This document shows positions 1 through 9,225 of a stretch of DNA of 64,000 bases, one piece after another. The stretch is from Deltaproteobacteria bacterium (lineage in GTDB: Bacteria > Desulfobacterota > DSM-4660 > Desulfatiglandales > HGW-15). The notes below the pieces were generated by a model. That model was not told the origin of the DNA and searched no databases. It was given only the letters and a program-made list of their open reading frames with translations. The stretch is taken from positions 1 to 64,000 of the forward strand of contig JAFDEF010000006.1 of the NCBI GenBank assembly GCA_019310485.1. The letters are read 5' to 3'. How positions within the stretch are numbered: position 1 is the first letter of the stretch; each line of letters opens with the position of its first letter. Position numbers and translations under genes: made by a program.

Positions 1-246
1 TTGGGGCCAATGGTTTTACACTAAAAAGTTCTGCTATTGTAAAGTATTAGGGAGAAAGCAAGTATGGGTGTAAAAAAGTAAAGGGGGAGGGGAGGTGCAG
101 GGAGCAAGGGGAGGATCTAAAGAGAAAATATGCACATTTAGCAGGGTGGGGGGCACAACTTCCTGTGCATTGCAAGATGCCAGAGGTGAATACTTAGGTT
201 AAAAGGTAGAGGGTGGAAGGCACAGGGTAAAAGGGAGAATGTGGTA
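1..246. other. left-edge stretch without a recognisable gene
   Basis: Purine-rich, low-complexity sequence on the plus strand with no open frame of convincing length and no recognisable RNA gene. It lies just downstream of the minus-strand WbqC-like gene, so any terminator for that gene would fall here, but I see no clear stem with a T-run. Confidence 0.5.
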
Positions 247-933
247 TTATCCTGTGATGAGAATGTCGTGTGATTTTGGGCCGCAATTAAACAGGAGGTC
301 AAACGCGGAAAGGTTGGGCAAGAAATTCCCCCAGAGTTGAGGGTATACGGGAGAGGGTGGTTTGAAAAACTCGATGGTTATGCCCTCTTGTTGAAACATT
401 CGGAGATCAAGGTACTTTTTTGCAGACGCCTGTGCTAAGAACTGCGAGGCTCCAAGCCTTTTACATATCTTGATAAGTCGTTTATTGCCGGTTTCATTTA
501 TTTGCAATTCGGAGAGCATCACAATCTTTGTTTGGATCTGGAGATGCTCGAGCAGGTACTTGATGACTCTCATATTGAAATCTATCAGCCTTTCAACTTG
601 CTGTGAAAACAATTCTTGGAGGAAACCCAAGTGTTGATGGAAGTATGGAGCCCTGGCATATGCACTCTTTAAACTCCCGAGATGCTTTTTTGGCCAGCGT
701 CCCTCGTAATATATTCTCACTTCGTTTATCCGCTGCAAGCCAAGCCCTTTTTTCCATACCGGAATGGTCATCCACAGCGTGCCTTGATCGTTTTTGAAGC
801 GATTCCTGGATATCCAGGTCGTTCCTCTGGGAAATTGAACCTCGTCCAAAATAACGAACACGTCTGAGAGATGGGCTTTGAAAAAGTATCCCGGAAACGG
901 AGCAAAATAAGGCTGGGAGGCGGAAAGGATCAT
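247..933 (-). CDS. WbqC family protein
   Basis: About 228 residues. The N-terminus (ILSASQPYFAPFPGYF) and the following LDEVQFPRGTTWISRNR stretch are typical of the WbqC family, found in O-antigen and glycan modification clusters and thought to form or transfer modified sugars; the exact reaction is not established. I placed the start at the ATG at 933 because family members begin with this QPYF block. Reading further upstream would add about 78 proline- and serine-rich residues and overlap the neighbouring deacetylase gene on the same strand. The Shine-Dalgarno sequence is weak. The gene is 115 bp downstream of the deacetylase, so the two could be co-transcribed in a surface-glycan context. 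The family call is good; the function is open. Confidence 0.8.
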   Translation of the reverse strand: MILSASQPYFAPFPGYFFKAHLSDVFVILDEVQFPRGTTWISRNRFKNDQGTLWMTIPVWKKGLGLQRINEVRIYYEGRWPKKHLGSLKSAYARAPYFHQHLGFLQELFSQQVERLIDFNMRVIKYLLEHLQIQTKIVMLSELQINETGNKRLIKICKRLGASQFLAQASAKKYLDLRMFQQEGITIEFFKPPSPVYPQLWGNFLPNLSAFDLLFNCGPKSHDILITG

Positions 934-1048
934 ATCATTTAAATAACCAAAACTGGATCTGGAAATGAAACCATTATCATCCAAAGCGTAACTTATTTCA
1001 AGGTGAGGGAAGAAAAATGGATTAAGGTCAGGCGGTGTTGGCGGCGGA

Positions 1049-1834
1049 TCACTTGGAAAGGACGAGGCTTGAAATATGTACAAGTTTAATATTTGAATGT
1101 TTGATGTCTTCTCCGAGGAAGAGGCCAATGGCACGCGCTGTTTCCGGGAAAGGGTGACCAATTGCAATGGAATGGCCGTATTTCAAAGCGATTTTTTTGA
1201 GGCGTCTTAGTTGATTAAGGATATCAGGGAGATCAAGGCGGTTATCCAGAAAGATATTCCTTGCAGCAGACGGGATGTGAAGTTTCCTGGCGGTCTTGTA
1301 ACCTTTAGACCTGTTGGTGGTGAGGCTATCAACAAAGAAAAGGCCGTTTCCCTTCACTATTTCAAGCGCCTCAAACATCTCGCGCTCGCACGCGGTGAAT
1401 CTGGACCCCATGTGGTTGTTTACGCCTTTTGCAAACGGCACCGCAGATATGTTCTCTTCCAGAACCTTTGTGATTCTTCCGGGTGCATCTCCTGCATAAA
1501 GGGCGCCCGGCCCGGGGTTAATGCGGGAGTCAATTGGCTCCATTGGCTGGTGGAGCATTATTTCGTGGCCTTCTGAGTGTATCTCAAACGCGAGTTTTTC
1601 CGACCAGGAGAGTCGGGGCAAGACAGCAAAAGTGATAGGGGCGCCTAATTCCAAGAACTGTCTAGCCCGACGGACGCTGCACCCGATATCATCAATGATC
1701 AAGGCGATGCAGGGTTGAAGGAGGGAGGTTTTGTAATTTTCATTGCAGGCAAAGGCTCTAGAAAAGGTATTGAGCCCAAGGAGGCTTCCCATGAGAAAAG
1801 AGGCGCCCCTAACAAGAAATTTCCTTCTATCCAT
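1049..1834 (-). CDS. divergent polysaccharide deacetylase (DUF610/YibQ-like)
   Basis: About 261 residues. It opens with DRRKFLVRG followed by a hydrophobic run, which looks like a twin-arginine (Tat) export signal, so the mature enzyme is probably periplasmic. The mature part carries LIIDDIG (the metal-site Asp of the NodB-like fold), LHQPMEP, and NNHMGSRFT, hallmarks of the divergent polysaccharide deacetylase family. Proteins of this type act on polysaccharide or peptidoglycan-linked substrates, but none that I know pins the substrate here. The ATG at 1834 directly precedes the twin-Arg motif; an in-frame ATG seven codons upstream is also possible. The gene precedes the WbqC-like gene on the same strand. 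Confidence 0.82.
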   Translation of the reverse strand: MDRRKFLVRGASFLMGSLLGLNTFSRAFACNENYKTSLLQPCIALIIDDIGCSVRRARQFLELGAPITFAVLPRLSWSEKLAFEIHSEGHEIMLHQPMEPIDSRINPGPGALYAGDAPGRITKVLEENISAVPFAKGVNNHMGSRFTACEREMFEALEIVKGNGLFFVDSLTTNRSKGYKTARKLHIPSAARNIFLDNRLDLPDILNQLRRLKKIALKYGHSIAIGHPFPETARAIGLFLGEDIKHSNIKLVHISSLVLSK

Positions 1835-2362
1835 TAATTTTCGCTTTTCTTCCACTATCCGCCTTCAGAAGGAAATATCCCCAAATTTGTAACTTATGCC
1901 ACAAATACAACAAATTGGGTAGCTTGTCAAGTAAAAATACAATATATTGTATAAGTATTGTAAATAACTGACATTCTGAGTCAAAAAAATTTACATAAAG
2001 CCTAGTAGGGATACAAAAAGCTGACCACATCATGTTGTGGCGCTCCTTTCCCTTGCCATGGGCGGCAGCACACTCTCCTTTTCGCGCTTCCAGGGGCAAG
2101 AAAGTTACGAATGGCAAGTGACAAGTAACAAGAAGATCTAATGCTGGCATGGCTATGGCACCCGATGCCGCCGCCAGCGGCTAGCGAGGGACGGACATGA
2201 AGCCTTTTCTGAGTGACCGGCGGGAGGGGGGCGCTATTTTTGTGACTTGTGAGTCCTAACTTGTCACTTTCTTCTGCGGAGAGGATTGAGTTCTTTTCTT
2301 TAAGCATGTTTTGTTGTAAGGGTAAGAACGCTGTGGATTAAGAATTGCGAAAGGGAAAATAG
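1835..2362. other. gene-free region between divergent genes
   Basis: No credible gene. The AT-rich left half carries a perfect 12-bp palindrome, acaatatattgt, at 1939-1950, a plausible regulator site or part of the deacetylase promoter. The right half contains an 11-bp inverted repeat, AAGTGACAAGT at 2116-2126 and its complement at 2259-2269, enclosing a GC-rich segment. Minus-strand open frames here have composition unlike the neighbours and no start signals. The promoter of the glycerate kinase must lie near 2300, but I cannot identify convincing hexamers. Confidence 0.5.
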
Positions 2363-3724
2363 ATGTCAGGCAAAGACAGGGAGCTACTCGGTAAAATGCG
2401 CTCAGAAGCTGTGGAGCTTTTTAATGCTGCTGTTAAAAGGGTTGATCCATACGAGGCTGTGAGAAATTTTGTACGCTTGAGGCAGGGAACGCTTATTTTG
2501 GGACATGGTGATCAAGCGGAGGTAGAGCTGGAACTCGACTCTTTCGATCGCATCTTCGTTGTTGGGGGCGGCAAGGCTACGGCGCCAATGGCAAGGGCTA
2601 TCGAGGATCTTATGGGCAAAAGGATTGATTGTGGAGTTATAAACGTGAAGTACGGGTTCAAAGAAGAACTCTCTTTTACGGAGATAATAGAGGCAAGTCA
2701 TCCGCTGCCGGATAAAAGAGGGGTGGAGGGAACCGCACAGATTATGGAATTGCTCGAAAAGGCAGGTGAAAATGACCTGGTTTTCTCCCTTATATCAGGG
2801 GGTGGATCTGCCCTCATGCCCTATCCTGCCAATGGCATCAGCCTGGAGGAAAAGCAGGCAGTGACAAGGGAACTTCTTGAGTGCGGTGCCAGCATTGATG
2901 AAATTAATGCCATCCGCAAGCACATTTCCCAATCCAAGGGAGGGCAGATGGCAAGAGCGGCTTTTCCCGCAACAACTGTCAACTTGATGCTATCTGATGT
3001 TGTGGGGGATCGCATGGACGTCATTGCATCAGGGCCCTTTGTTCCCGACAGGAGCAGCTTTCAAGATGCCTGGGCGGTTTTGAGGAAGTACGAGCTAAAG
3101 GATATTCCTGCTTCAATCAAAAGATACCTTCAAGAGGGTAGGGAAGGCAAAGTCCCTGAAACTCCCACTCAAGGGGACCCGATATTTGAGAAGGTTTATA
3201 ACTTTATTGTAGGAAGCAATATACTTGCGCTAGAGGCTGCGAAAGAAGCGGGGGAAAGAATGGGGTACCAATGCCTGATTCTCTCATCAATGGTGGAAGG
3301 TGAAACAAGGGAGGTGGCAAAAGTGCATGCAGCCATAGCAAAGGAAATCCTGAAAAGCGGTCGGCCACTTAATCCGCCTGCCTGCATCATCTCAGGAGGT
3401 GAGACAACCGTTACCATTCACGGACATGGCCTTGGAGGGCGAAATCAGGAATTTTGCCTTGCCTGCGCTCTTGAGCTTGAGGACTTGCCTGCTCGCGTGG
3501 TTATTCTGAGCGGAGGGACTGACGGAAATGATGGGCCCACTGATGCTGCAGGGGCCATGGTGGATCCCCTTACCGTGGAAAGGGGAAAATCGCTGGGACT
3601 GGATGCCTCTTCATTCCTTGAGGAGAACGACTCCTATCACTTTTTTGAAAAAACGCGTGATTTGCTGATAACCGGCCCTACCAGGACGAATGTCATGGAT
3701 GTCCGGCTCGTGCTAGTCAGGTGA
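2363..3724 (+). CDS. glycerate 2-kinase (GckA/MOFRL type)
   Basis: 453 residues, the usual length for the class II glycerate kinase family (once annotated hydroxypyruvate reductase). Visible are VVGGGKAT (about 67-73, with the conserved Lys), SHPLPD (112-117), SGGGSAL (145-151) and, in the C-terminal MOFRL domain, SGGTDGNDGPTDAAGA. The enzyme phosphorylates D-glycerate with ATP, normally to 2-phosphoglycerate, in the cytosol. Its 3' end overlaps the convergent glycosyltransferase gene by 12 bp. The next three genes probably make a glycerate-containing osmolyte, so this kinase may salvage or control the glycerate pool when the solute is degraded; that link is inferred from position only. The start ATG has only a weak upstream GAAAGGGA. 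Confidence 0.9.
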   Translation: MSGKDRELLGKMRSEAVELFNAAVKRVDPYEAVRNFVRLRQGTLILGHGDQAEVELELDSFDRIFVVGGGKATAPMARAIEDLMGKRIDCGVINVKYGFKEELSFTEIIEASHPLPDKRGVEGTAQIMELLEKAGENDLVFSLISGGGSALMPYPANGISLEEKQAVTRELLECGASIDEINAIRKHISQSKGGQMARAAFPATTVNLMLSDVVGDRMDVIASGPFVPDRSSFQDAWAVLRKYELKDIPASIKRYLQEGREGKVPETPTQGDPIFEKVYNFIVGSNILALEAAKEAGERMGYQCLILSSMVEGETREVAKVHAAIAKEILKSGRPLNPPACIISGGETTVTIHGHGLGGRNQEFCLACALELEDLPARVVILSGGTDGNDGPTDAAGAMVDPLTVERGKSLGLDASSFLEENDSYHFFEKTRDLLITGPTRTNVMDVRLVLVR

Positions 3725-4945
3725 GGGTTTACTTTCCATCCACTTCTTTACAAAGTAAGGTTTTGTCATCTCAAATGTCATGCAGTCTTCCTCTATGGTT
3801 TCTTCAGCCTGACGGGTAGACATTCTCTTGGTCTTTTTCACAAAGGAAAAGGTTCTCCCAAAGTAAAGGGGAATCAACGAATCCATCATCAGGTCATGGT
3901 CGCAAACACGGTCGCGGTAGCTGATGGCCGTTTCATAGAGAATCCTTGCCCACATCTGGGTGGGGAAATTAAAAACTTTTCTCTTCATACCTTTTATCTC
4001 ATGAAGCTTGTTAAAAAGCTCTTTTGGTAAGATGTTCTCCCAGACCTCCCTGTAATCATTGAAGCCGTCATGGAAATTCTGGATCAATTTTTCCGTATCC
4101 ACTTCCACTTTCGGCGGCATTTCAACTTCTCCGAGCCCAAAGCCGTATATTGCCGTGGGCTTGCTGTACTTGACCTTGGTCCAGTAAGATTCAAAATGGC
4201 AGGCCAGGGAAAAGATAGTTCCGACAACTTGCCTGAACATGGGGCCAAGGGCAGCGGCCGGGTCTTTTGCCCTGTGGATCTTGGGCCTTCCCATAAAAGA
4301 CTGGCAAATCGGGACATTTTGATTGAGGGCAAGGGTTGTCATCCAGATGTCGATTCCGAAGTTGGCCACAGCTTCATCCCATATTTTGCTTTCCAGGTAA
4401 ACCTTTGCCATTTCACCGCTAAAGCCGAAATCGCCTCCTATGGGCTGGCGAACTCTTCTTCCGTAAAGAGCACGAGAAAGCGGGTATGCTATATTGTTCG
4501 TTATGGTTCCGTCATACTTGTGCCTCACATACAGCGGGGCTACATAGGAGAAATCATTGAAAAGGGGCTCCCCCAGATGCTTTATCCACTCAGGTGTAAT
4601 GCTTTTGAGGTCGGCATCAACGACAACGATTGCCTTTGCTTCGAGTTCAACTATTTTTCGAAACAGGTTCCTGAAGTTATTACCCTTGCCTTTGACGCCT
4701 GGTGGAGTGGAAATATAGATTTTCGGTATTTCAGTGGGCGTGTCCAAAAAGACTTGCTTGGTATTGTCAGGAGAATTGTTGTCGCAATTAATGATGACCG
4801 ATGCGGTGTGGGAAAAATATTTGGCCAGCCCCTTGCTTGCCTGGCGCGTGGGAAAAGCAATGGAGTCAGACTCATTGTAAGAGGGGATACTTACCACGAG
4901 GTCAGCCTTTTGCACTTTTTCGGGATTAACTTCCGCTTCAAACAT
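3713..4945 (-). CDS. glycosyltransferase, probable glucosylglycerate or mannosylglycerate-type synthase
   Basis: 410 residues with a GT-A fold layout: SIPSYNE (19-25), the nucleotide-sugar loop KGKGNN (85-90), the metal-binding DAD (110-112) in VVVDADLKSI, and the acceptor motif IGGDFGFSGE around 168-177. These are seen in GT2/GT81-like enzymes that join a sugar to glycerate or 3-phosphoglycerate. It is the last gene of a minus-strand trio with a phosphoglycosylglycerate phosphatase and a second glycosyltransferase. Two reasonable roles are direct glucosylglycerate synthesis from free glycerate (Persephonella Ggs-like), or addition of a second sugar as in mannosylglucosylglycerate makers such as Petrotoga. 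A good Shine-Dalgarno (AGAAGGAGG) precedes the ATG. The substrate cannot be fixed from sequence alone. Confidence 0.72.
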   Translation of the reverse strand: MFEAEVNPEKVQKADLVVSIPSYNESDSIAFPTRQASKGLAKYFSHTASVIINCDNNSPDNTKQVFLDTPTEIPKIYISTPPGVKGKGNNFRNLFRKIVELEAKAIVVVDADLKSITPEWIKHLGEPLFNDFSYVAPLYVRHKYDGTITNNIAYPLSRALYGRRVRQPIGGDFGFSGEMAKVYLESKIWDEAVANFGIDIWMTTLALNQNVPICQSFMGRPKIHRAKDPAAALGPMFRQVVGTIFSLACHFESYWTKVKYSKPTAIYGFGLGEVEMPPKVEVDTEKLIQNFHDGFNDYREVWENILPKELFNKLHEIKGMKRKVFNFPTQMWARILYETAISYRDRVCDHDLMMDSLIPLYFGRTFSFVKKTKRMSTRQAEETIEEDCMTFEMTKPYFVKKWMESKPSPD

Positions 4946-5004
4946 AGCAGGGAGTTCCTCCTTCTGTTCTTTGCCTTACCTTGACCTTGCGCCGTGAAGC
5001 GCTT

Positions 5005-5856
5005 TTATTCAGTCAGCCCACTCAAGATGTCCAGCACTGCGTGGTTCCATCCCTCGGGCCCCGCATGCGTGCTGATGCGCGCGGCAGGGATTTGCTTCTG
5101 CATTTCCACGAAACTGCTCTGGGATCGAATCAATACTGGAAAATCAACAACTCTCAGCATTTCAAGATCGTTTGGGCTGTCACCCAGGGCAATTGTCCTA
5201 ACATTGTACACTATTGCTTTGTACCATGAAATCAATATTCTGACTGCCTGGCCTTTGTCGTTTTTTCCCTGAAGGTGACAAAAGCGGCCTCCGGGGACTA
5301 CCTTGAGTCCCCTTCGCCATGCAGCATGGGAAATGGCTGCAAAATGAGGGCTATTTTCATGGACCAGTATGGGCTCATCAAATTCCCGCATGATTGCCAG
5401 TTTGCAGGCTGATTTGCCAAGCCCTGTTAGACGCGAAATTTCATCAAGGCTCATATTGGAAAACCCGCGTATTTGCAAGCCAAGCTCTTCACGGATCTCT
5501 TTCAACGACTCCACCAGGCGCCAGTAAGGAGTTCCCAGCGAGAGCTTCCAGGTATCCTGAAGATCAAGTGCACCCTCCGGGGGAGGGGCGACACCGGGCT
5601 TAGGGAAGTAGATGGCGCCTCCGTTCTCTGGGATAAATGGGGTAGAAAGTCCCATTTGATGCCGCAGCACTTCCATTTCAGCCCTGGTCTTGCTGGATGC
5701 GAGAATTACGGGTACGCCAAGGCGTTTACAAAGAGCAAGGGCCGGGCCTGCAGGTTTCCAGGTGTAAGAGTGTGGATCCAGCAGGGTCCCGTCGAGGTCC
5801 GTAAATATCACATAAGAAGGGGCATTCGCTTTTTCCGGTTGGTGGGTGTCTTCCAT
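5005..5856 (-). CDS. glycosyl-3-phosphoglycerate phosphatase (MpgP/GpgP-like, HAD superfamily)
   Basis: 283 residues of the Cof-type HAD family, mannosyl-3-phosphoglycerate phosphatase branch. It has the nucleophile motif DLDGTLL (20-26), motif II within ILASSKTRAE (51-60), the conserved PENGGAI (76-82), and the acidic motif GDSPNDLEML near 239-248. It should remove phosphate from glucosyl- or mannosyl-3-phosphoglycerate to give the neutral osmolyte. It sits 5 bp after the glycosyltransferase that would supply its substrate and about 60 bp before the second one, so the three genes look like one operon. The length and all four HAD motifs are intact. Confidence 0.85.
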   Translation of the reverse strand: MEDTHQPEKANAPSYVIFTDLDGTLLDPHSYTWKPAGPALALCKRLGVPVILASSKTRAEMEVLRHQMGLSTPFIPENGGAIYFPKPGVAPPPEGALDLQDTWKLSLGTPYWRLVESLKEIREELGLQIRGFSNMSLDEISRLTGLGKSACKLAIMREFDEPILVHENSPHFAAISHAAWRRGLKVVPGGRFCHLQGKNDKGQAVRILISWYKAIVYNVRTIALGDSPNDLEMLRVVDFPVLIRSQSSFVEMQKQIPAARISTHAGPEGWNHAVLDILSGLTE

Positions 5857-5861
5857 TCAAG

Positions 5862-7241
5862 CTATAGCCTTCCCTTTTCAGCAAAATGCCTTTTCTCATT
5901 TTCCACGGCCTCGATCAAGTCATAATAGATTCTGGGCAGCTTGTTTGACACCCTTTCCCAGGACACGGTCTGAGGTGTTTCAAACACGCTGGCACCAGCC
6001 TTTTCCTCAACCGACATTATAGCATCTGCAAGCCCTTGCTCCAGGAAAGGTTTGAACTCCGGGTAAGTGTTCACCAGCCTCAAAAATTTCTCCGTCATAC
6101 GGTAGGGGGAAGTGAGCAGGTCGCCTGCGTAAAGGATTGAATTGCGGAAAACGTTTCTTACCATGGACTCTTCTGCGTCGCGATCATATTTCAGGTTGCT
6201 GAAATCAGCGTCGTCGGAGTATTTCTTGATTTGTTCTTCGGCTACGGCCTGGTAAGTAATGGCAAGGTCCCTGAAAAAGGTGTCCGATATCTCCAGCCCT
6301 TCTTCGATAACAAGCGCGTTCATAAGAGTTGTTACTATGTCGACGGCCATACGGTTAAGCCCCCGCGTTTTATCATCTTCAGATACTTCCTGGTGCTTGT
6401 GGTCAAACGGCTGTTGGGCGAACATTACCTGGGCTGCCGAAGACGCCTTCCTGTAAACCTCAATAAGGGTAAATATCTCTACACCCCAGTTGGTGGCAAA
6501 GCGCATTTTTTTCAAAAGATCCACGTGGAAGGCAACTTCCCCGGAGAGCTGGTAGTGGAACCCGAGCAAGAAATCTATAAGCCTGAGCATTCTTTCTTCC
6601 TTGCTCTCAGTGAACTTTCTTTTTAGGGAAAGGAGCAAGGGGTCGAGAAGCAGGCGTTTTACTCTTCCAAACAGTTCTCTTTCTCGGATTCTGGCATAGT
6701 AGGCCTTGGAAAAGTCGTAGTTCAGCACCACCACAGGGTAGAGAAGCCTCTCCAGTTGAACTCGCCTGAAAGTGCGTATGTCGGCATCAATGAGCCCCAC
6801 AGACTCTGCCCCCAGGGCTATGGCAATCCCGAAGCTCAGGAACATGTTCTTGCCCTTCCCGGGCTCTTGAATGTTAAACCCGGCCTCTGCCAGTGATTTG
6901 TAAATGTTGCTAAACCGGGGTCCGTCATTCCACTGGATGATGTAATTCTTGATTCCGTAATCTTTGAGCATGGCCTCCAATTGAAAGGCGTGCTGTTCTG
7001 TAGCACCATCAAGGCCAAAGATGATGCTGGAAAGATACTTGATGTCGGCAAGGTTTTTCAGAATGTTTTGAAACACGGGCACGTTGTCCGGGTCCGTATA
7101 TTCGCTGGCCAGCAAGGGAACAATCAAGACCGTTTTTTTCCATTTACAATGCAGCCTGAGCTGGCTTCTTAGATGTTTCCGATCCTGGTTGAGAATATGA
7201 AAGGTGGTGATTGCCAGACGATTTTGAGAAAAATCAGACAT
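5862..7241 (-). CDS. glucosyl-3-phosphoglycerate synthase-like glycosyltransferase (GT81)
   Basis: 459 residues. A GT-A catalytic region lies in the first half: VLIVPLLASEY (about 38-48), PGKGKNMFLSFG (127-138) and the metal-binding DAD in GLIDADIRTF (149-158). A long mostly helical C-terminal region follows. This arrangement fits GpgS-type enzymes of family GT81 that transfer glucose from a nucleotide sugar to 3-phosphoglycerate, the first step of glucosylglycerate synthesis. It is the first gene of the trio, has a strong Shine-Dalgarno (GGAGGG) before the ATG at 7241, and a promoter-like sequence about 35 bp upstream. Mannosyl-3-phosphoglycerate synthase activity is an alternative. Confidence 0.75.
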   Translation of the reverse strand: MSDFSQNRLAITTFHILNQDRKHLRSQLRLHCKWKKTVLIVPLLASEYTDPDNVPVFQNILKNLADIKYLSSIIFGLDGATEQHAFQLEAMLKDYGIKNYIIQWNDGPRFSNIYKSLAEAGFNIQEPGKGKNMFLSFGIAIALGAESVGLIDADIRTFRRVQLERLLYPVVVLNYDFSKAYYARIRERELFGRVKRLLLDPLLLSLKRKFTESKEERMLRLIDFLLGFHYQLSGEVAFHVDLLKKMRFATNWGVEIFTLIEVYRKASSAAQVMFAQQPFDHKHQEVSEDDKTRGLNRMAVDIVTTLMNALVIEEGLEISDTFFRDLAITYQAVAEEQIKKYSDDADFSNLKYDRDAEESMVRNVFRNSILYAGDLLTSPYRMTEKFLRLVNTYPEFKPFLEQGLADAIMSVEEKAGASVFETPQTVSWERVSNKLPRIYYDLIEAVENEKRHFAEKGRL

Positions 7242-7276
7242 GCGTTTCCCTCCGGCCCTTTTGGGGTTGATTCTCG

Positions 7277-7305
7277 AACTTAGAGAAAAGATATTCCTTT
7301 GTCAA
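7277..7305 (-). promoter_or_regulatory. probable sigma-70 promoter of the osmolyte operon
   Basis: Reading the minus strand, TTGACA (7305-7300) is followed after 17 bp by TAAGTT (7282-7277). The -35 is perfect and the -10 matches TATAAT at three of six positions. It lies between the ruvB stop and the glycosyltransferase start at 7241, the place where a promoter is needed. Confidence 0.45.
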
Positions 7306-7358
7306 CTGCAGAAAGTTCAAGGATGATTTTGATACATTGGAAGGTAAGGCGAATATGA

Positions 7359-8384
7359 TCAGAATAGTTTTCTCTGGGGGTTAATTTGCTCGTCCATTCT
7401 TATACCGAAGTGGGAATAGGCGAGTTTGGTTGCCACTCTTCCTCTGGGAGTCCTCTTTATATATCCAATTTGGATGAGAAATGGCTCGTAAACATCTTCG
7501 AGGGTGTCTTTTTCTTCGCTTACGGCCGCAGACAAGGTGTCAAGGCCAATTGGACCGCCGTTAAACTTTTCTATTATGGTGAGCATGATATGACGATCCA
7601 TCTTATCCAGGCCTCTATCATCAACTCCGAGCATGTCAAGGGCGCTCCTGGCAACCTCTCGCGTGATCACCCCGTCTGCTTCTACCTGCGCATAGTCCCT
7701 AACCCTTCGCAGTATTCTGTTAGCTACCCTGGGGGTTCCTCGAGACCTTCTTGCTATTTCAAAAGCACCGTCCTCTGTTATGGAGATCTCGAGGAGTCTT
7801 GCAGACCTCAAAACAATCTTTTTCAGGTCTTCAGGTCTGTAAAAATCAACCCTTAGAATTACCCCGAACCTTTCCCTCAAGGGGGGCGTCAGAAGCCCGG
7901 CCCTTGTCGTGGCCCCTACAAGTGTAAAGGGTGGTAGGGGGATTTTCATGGTCCTTGCGGAAGGGCCCTGGCCTATTATAATGTCGAGCTGGTAATCTTC
8001 CATGGCAGGATAAAGGATTTCTTCCACCACGTGGTTCAGGCGGTGGACCTCGTCTATGAACAAAACGTCCCTTGGTTGAAGACTTGTGAGGATGGCGGCC
8101 AGATCTCCAGGTCTATCGATCACAGGACCTGAAGTGCTGTTGACGTTGACTCCCAGTTCACGCGCAATTATATGGGCAAGAGATGTCTTACCCAGGCCAG
8201 GGCTTCCGTGGAAAAGCACATGGTCAAGGGCATCTGAGCGTGCCTTGGCCGCCTCAATAAATACTCTCAGGTTTCTCTTGAGTTCTTCCTGGCCCACGTA
8301 TTCATCAAGGCTTCCCGGCCTCAGGCTGGTTTCGGCCCGGATTTCCTCCTGGTCAGGTTCCGGATCTATTATTCTCTCTTTCAC
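7359..8384 (-). CDS. ruvB: Holliday junction branch-migration ATPase RuvB
   Basis: 341 residues if started at the GTG at 8384, which follows a GAGGTG ribosome site at good spacing; an upstream ATG would add 22 residues unlike RuvB. Motifs seen are Walker A GSPGLGKT (60-67), Walker B FIDEVHRL (about 109-116), the sensor block [18 protein letters not shown] and the C-terminal winged-helix region ending [13 protein letters not shown]. RuvB hexamers drive branch migration of Holliday junctions together with RuvA. It is the last gene of the rlmE-yebC-ruvC-ruvA-ruvB series; the 98-bp gap to ruvA contains no other gene. Confidence 0.97.
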   Translation of the reverse strand: MKERIIDPEPDQEEIRAETSLRPGSLDEYVGQEELKRNLRVFIEAAKARSDALDHVLFHGSPGLGKTSLAHIIARELGVNVNSTSGPVIDRPGDLAAILTSLQPRDVLFIDEVHRLNHVVEEILYPAMEDYQLDIIIGQGPSARTMKIPLPPFTLVGATTRAGLLTPPLRERFGVILRVDFYRPEDLKKIVLRSARLLEISITEDGAFEIARRSRGTPRVANRILRRVRDYAQVEADGVITREVARSALDMLGVDDRGLDKMDRHIMLTIIEKFNGGPIGLDTLSAAVSEEKDTLEDVYEPFLIQIGYIKRTPRGRVATKLAYSHFGIRMDEQINPQRKLF

Positions 8385-8482
8385 TAAAAGCACCTCAGAG
8401 AAACAGTTTCCGGCAAGCCACACAGATTCGGGCTTGCGCCAGGGAGGCACCCGAACCCACGATCAAGCCGAACAGAAAAAGC

Positions 8483-9085
8483 CTAGGCAAGCACTTTCAA
8501 TGCTTCCTTAATCAGTGTCTCCAGATTAATATCCTTAATACTGCCACATGCTCTTTCAACTGCATTCCGTGCCGATTTTGTCGGATACCCCAGGTTCAAA
8601 AGAGCTGAGATAGCCTCTTCACGGACCTTTTTGTCATCACCACTAATCACAGGGGAGGGAATAACTTCAGAGTCACCTTTGATTTTCAATGCCTTCTCCC
8701 GTAACTCCAGCGCTATTCTTTCAGCAGTTTTTCTTCCAACACCGGGAATTGATTGGAGATGAGTAGCATCGCCTCTTGCCATTGCCTCAAGCAGCTCCCC
8801 GGGTCCAATCCCGGAGAGGATGTTTATGGCCAACCTGGGGCCTATACCTGTGACCGATATCAGCATCATGAAGATCTCTTTTTCAAGACTCGTGTTAAAG
8901 CCGAAAAGATTCAAGGCATCTTCTCTTACATAGGTGTGGATGTGAAGGCTCACAGTTTCCTCTTTTTCAGGCAGGGCATAGAACGTTGAAAGAGGAATAA
9001 ATACCTCGTAACCTATGCCCGCGTTGTCAACAATGACAGAACGCGGAGTTTTTTCCTTCAGAATTCCATTTAGGTGCGCGATCAT
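8483..9085 (-). CDS. ruvA: Holliday junction DNA-binding protein RuvA
   Basis: 200 residues, normal length. It begins MIAHLNGILKEKTPRSVIVD (OB-fold domain I), has the helix-hairpin-helix segments VTGIGPRLAINILSGI and IPGVGRKTAERIALEL (domain II), and ends in the RuvB-binding domain III (AISALLNLGYPTKSARNAVE). RuvA tetramers hold the Holliday junction for RuvB. It stands between ruvC and ruvB on the same strand. Confidence 0.97.
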   Translation of the reverse strand: MIAHLNGILKEKTPRSVIVDNAGIGYEVFIPLSTFYALPEKEETVSLHIHTYVREDALNLFGFNTSLEKEIFMMLISVTGIGPRLAINILSGIGPGELLEAMARGDATHLQSIPGVGRKTAERIALELREKALKIKGDSEVIPSPVISGDDKKVREEAISALLNLGYPTKSARNAVERACGSIKDINLETLIKEALKVLA

Positions 9086-9225
9086 TTTCTAAATCGTATC
9101 CATGATGGCGTTACAAGGGGCGATTGGCTTTTTTTGCTTATCAAGAAAGGTTTTAGCCTTCAGACTTAGACATAAGCTCCCATATATCCAGATTTCCGAC
9201 CCGGTCCTAGATGATAATGTTTTTT

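Noticed and set aside
1827-2307. two minus-strand frames of about 100 codons upstream of the deacetylase gene
   Set aside because: Composition differs from neighbouring genes, there is no ribosome site or domain, and they cross an AT-rich control region and an inverted repeat.
4070-4984. 304-codon open frame on the plus strand
   Set aside because: It is antisense to the glycosyltransferase with intact DAD and PSYNE motifs, and its own translation shows no domain.
8405-8482. possible tRNA in the ruvA-ruvB gap
   Set aside because: GGTT/CGAA-like pieces are present, but no acceptor stem, anticodon arm or T arm can be paired. It is an ordinary intergenic stretch.
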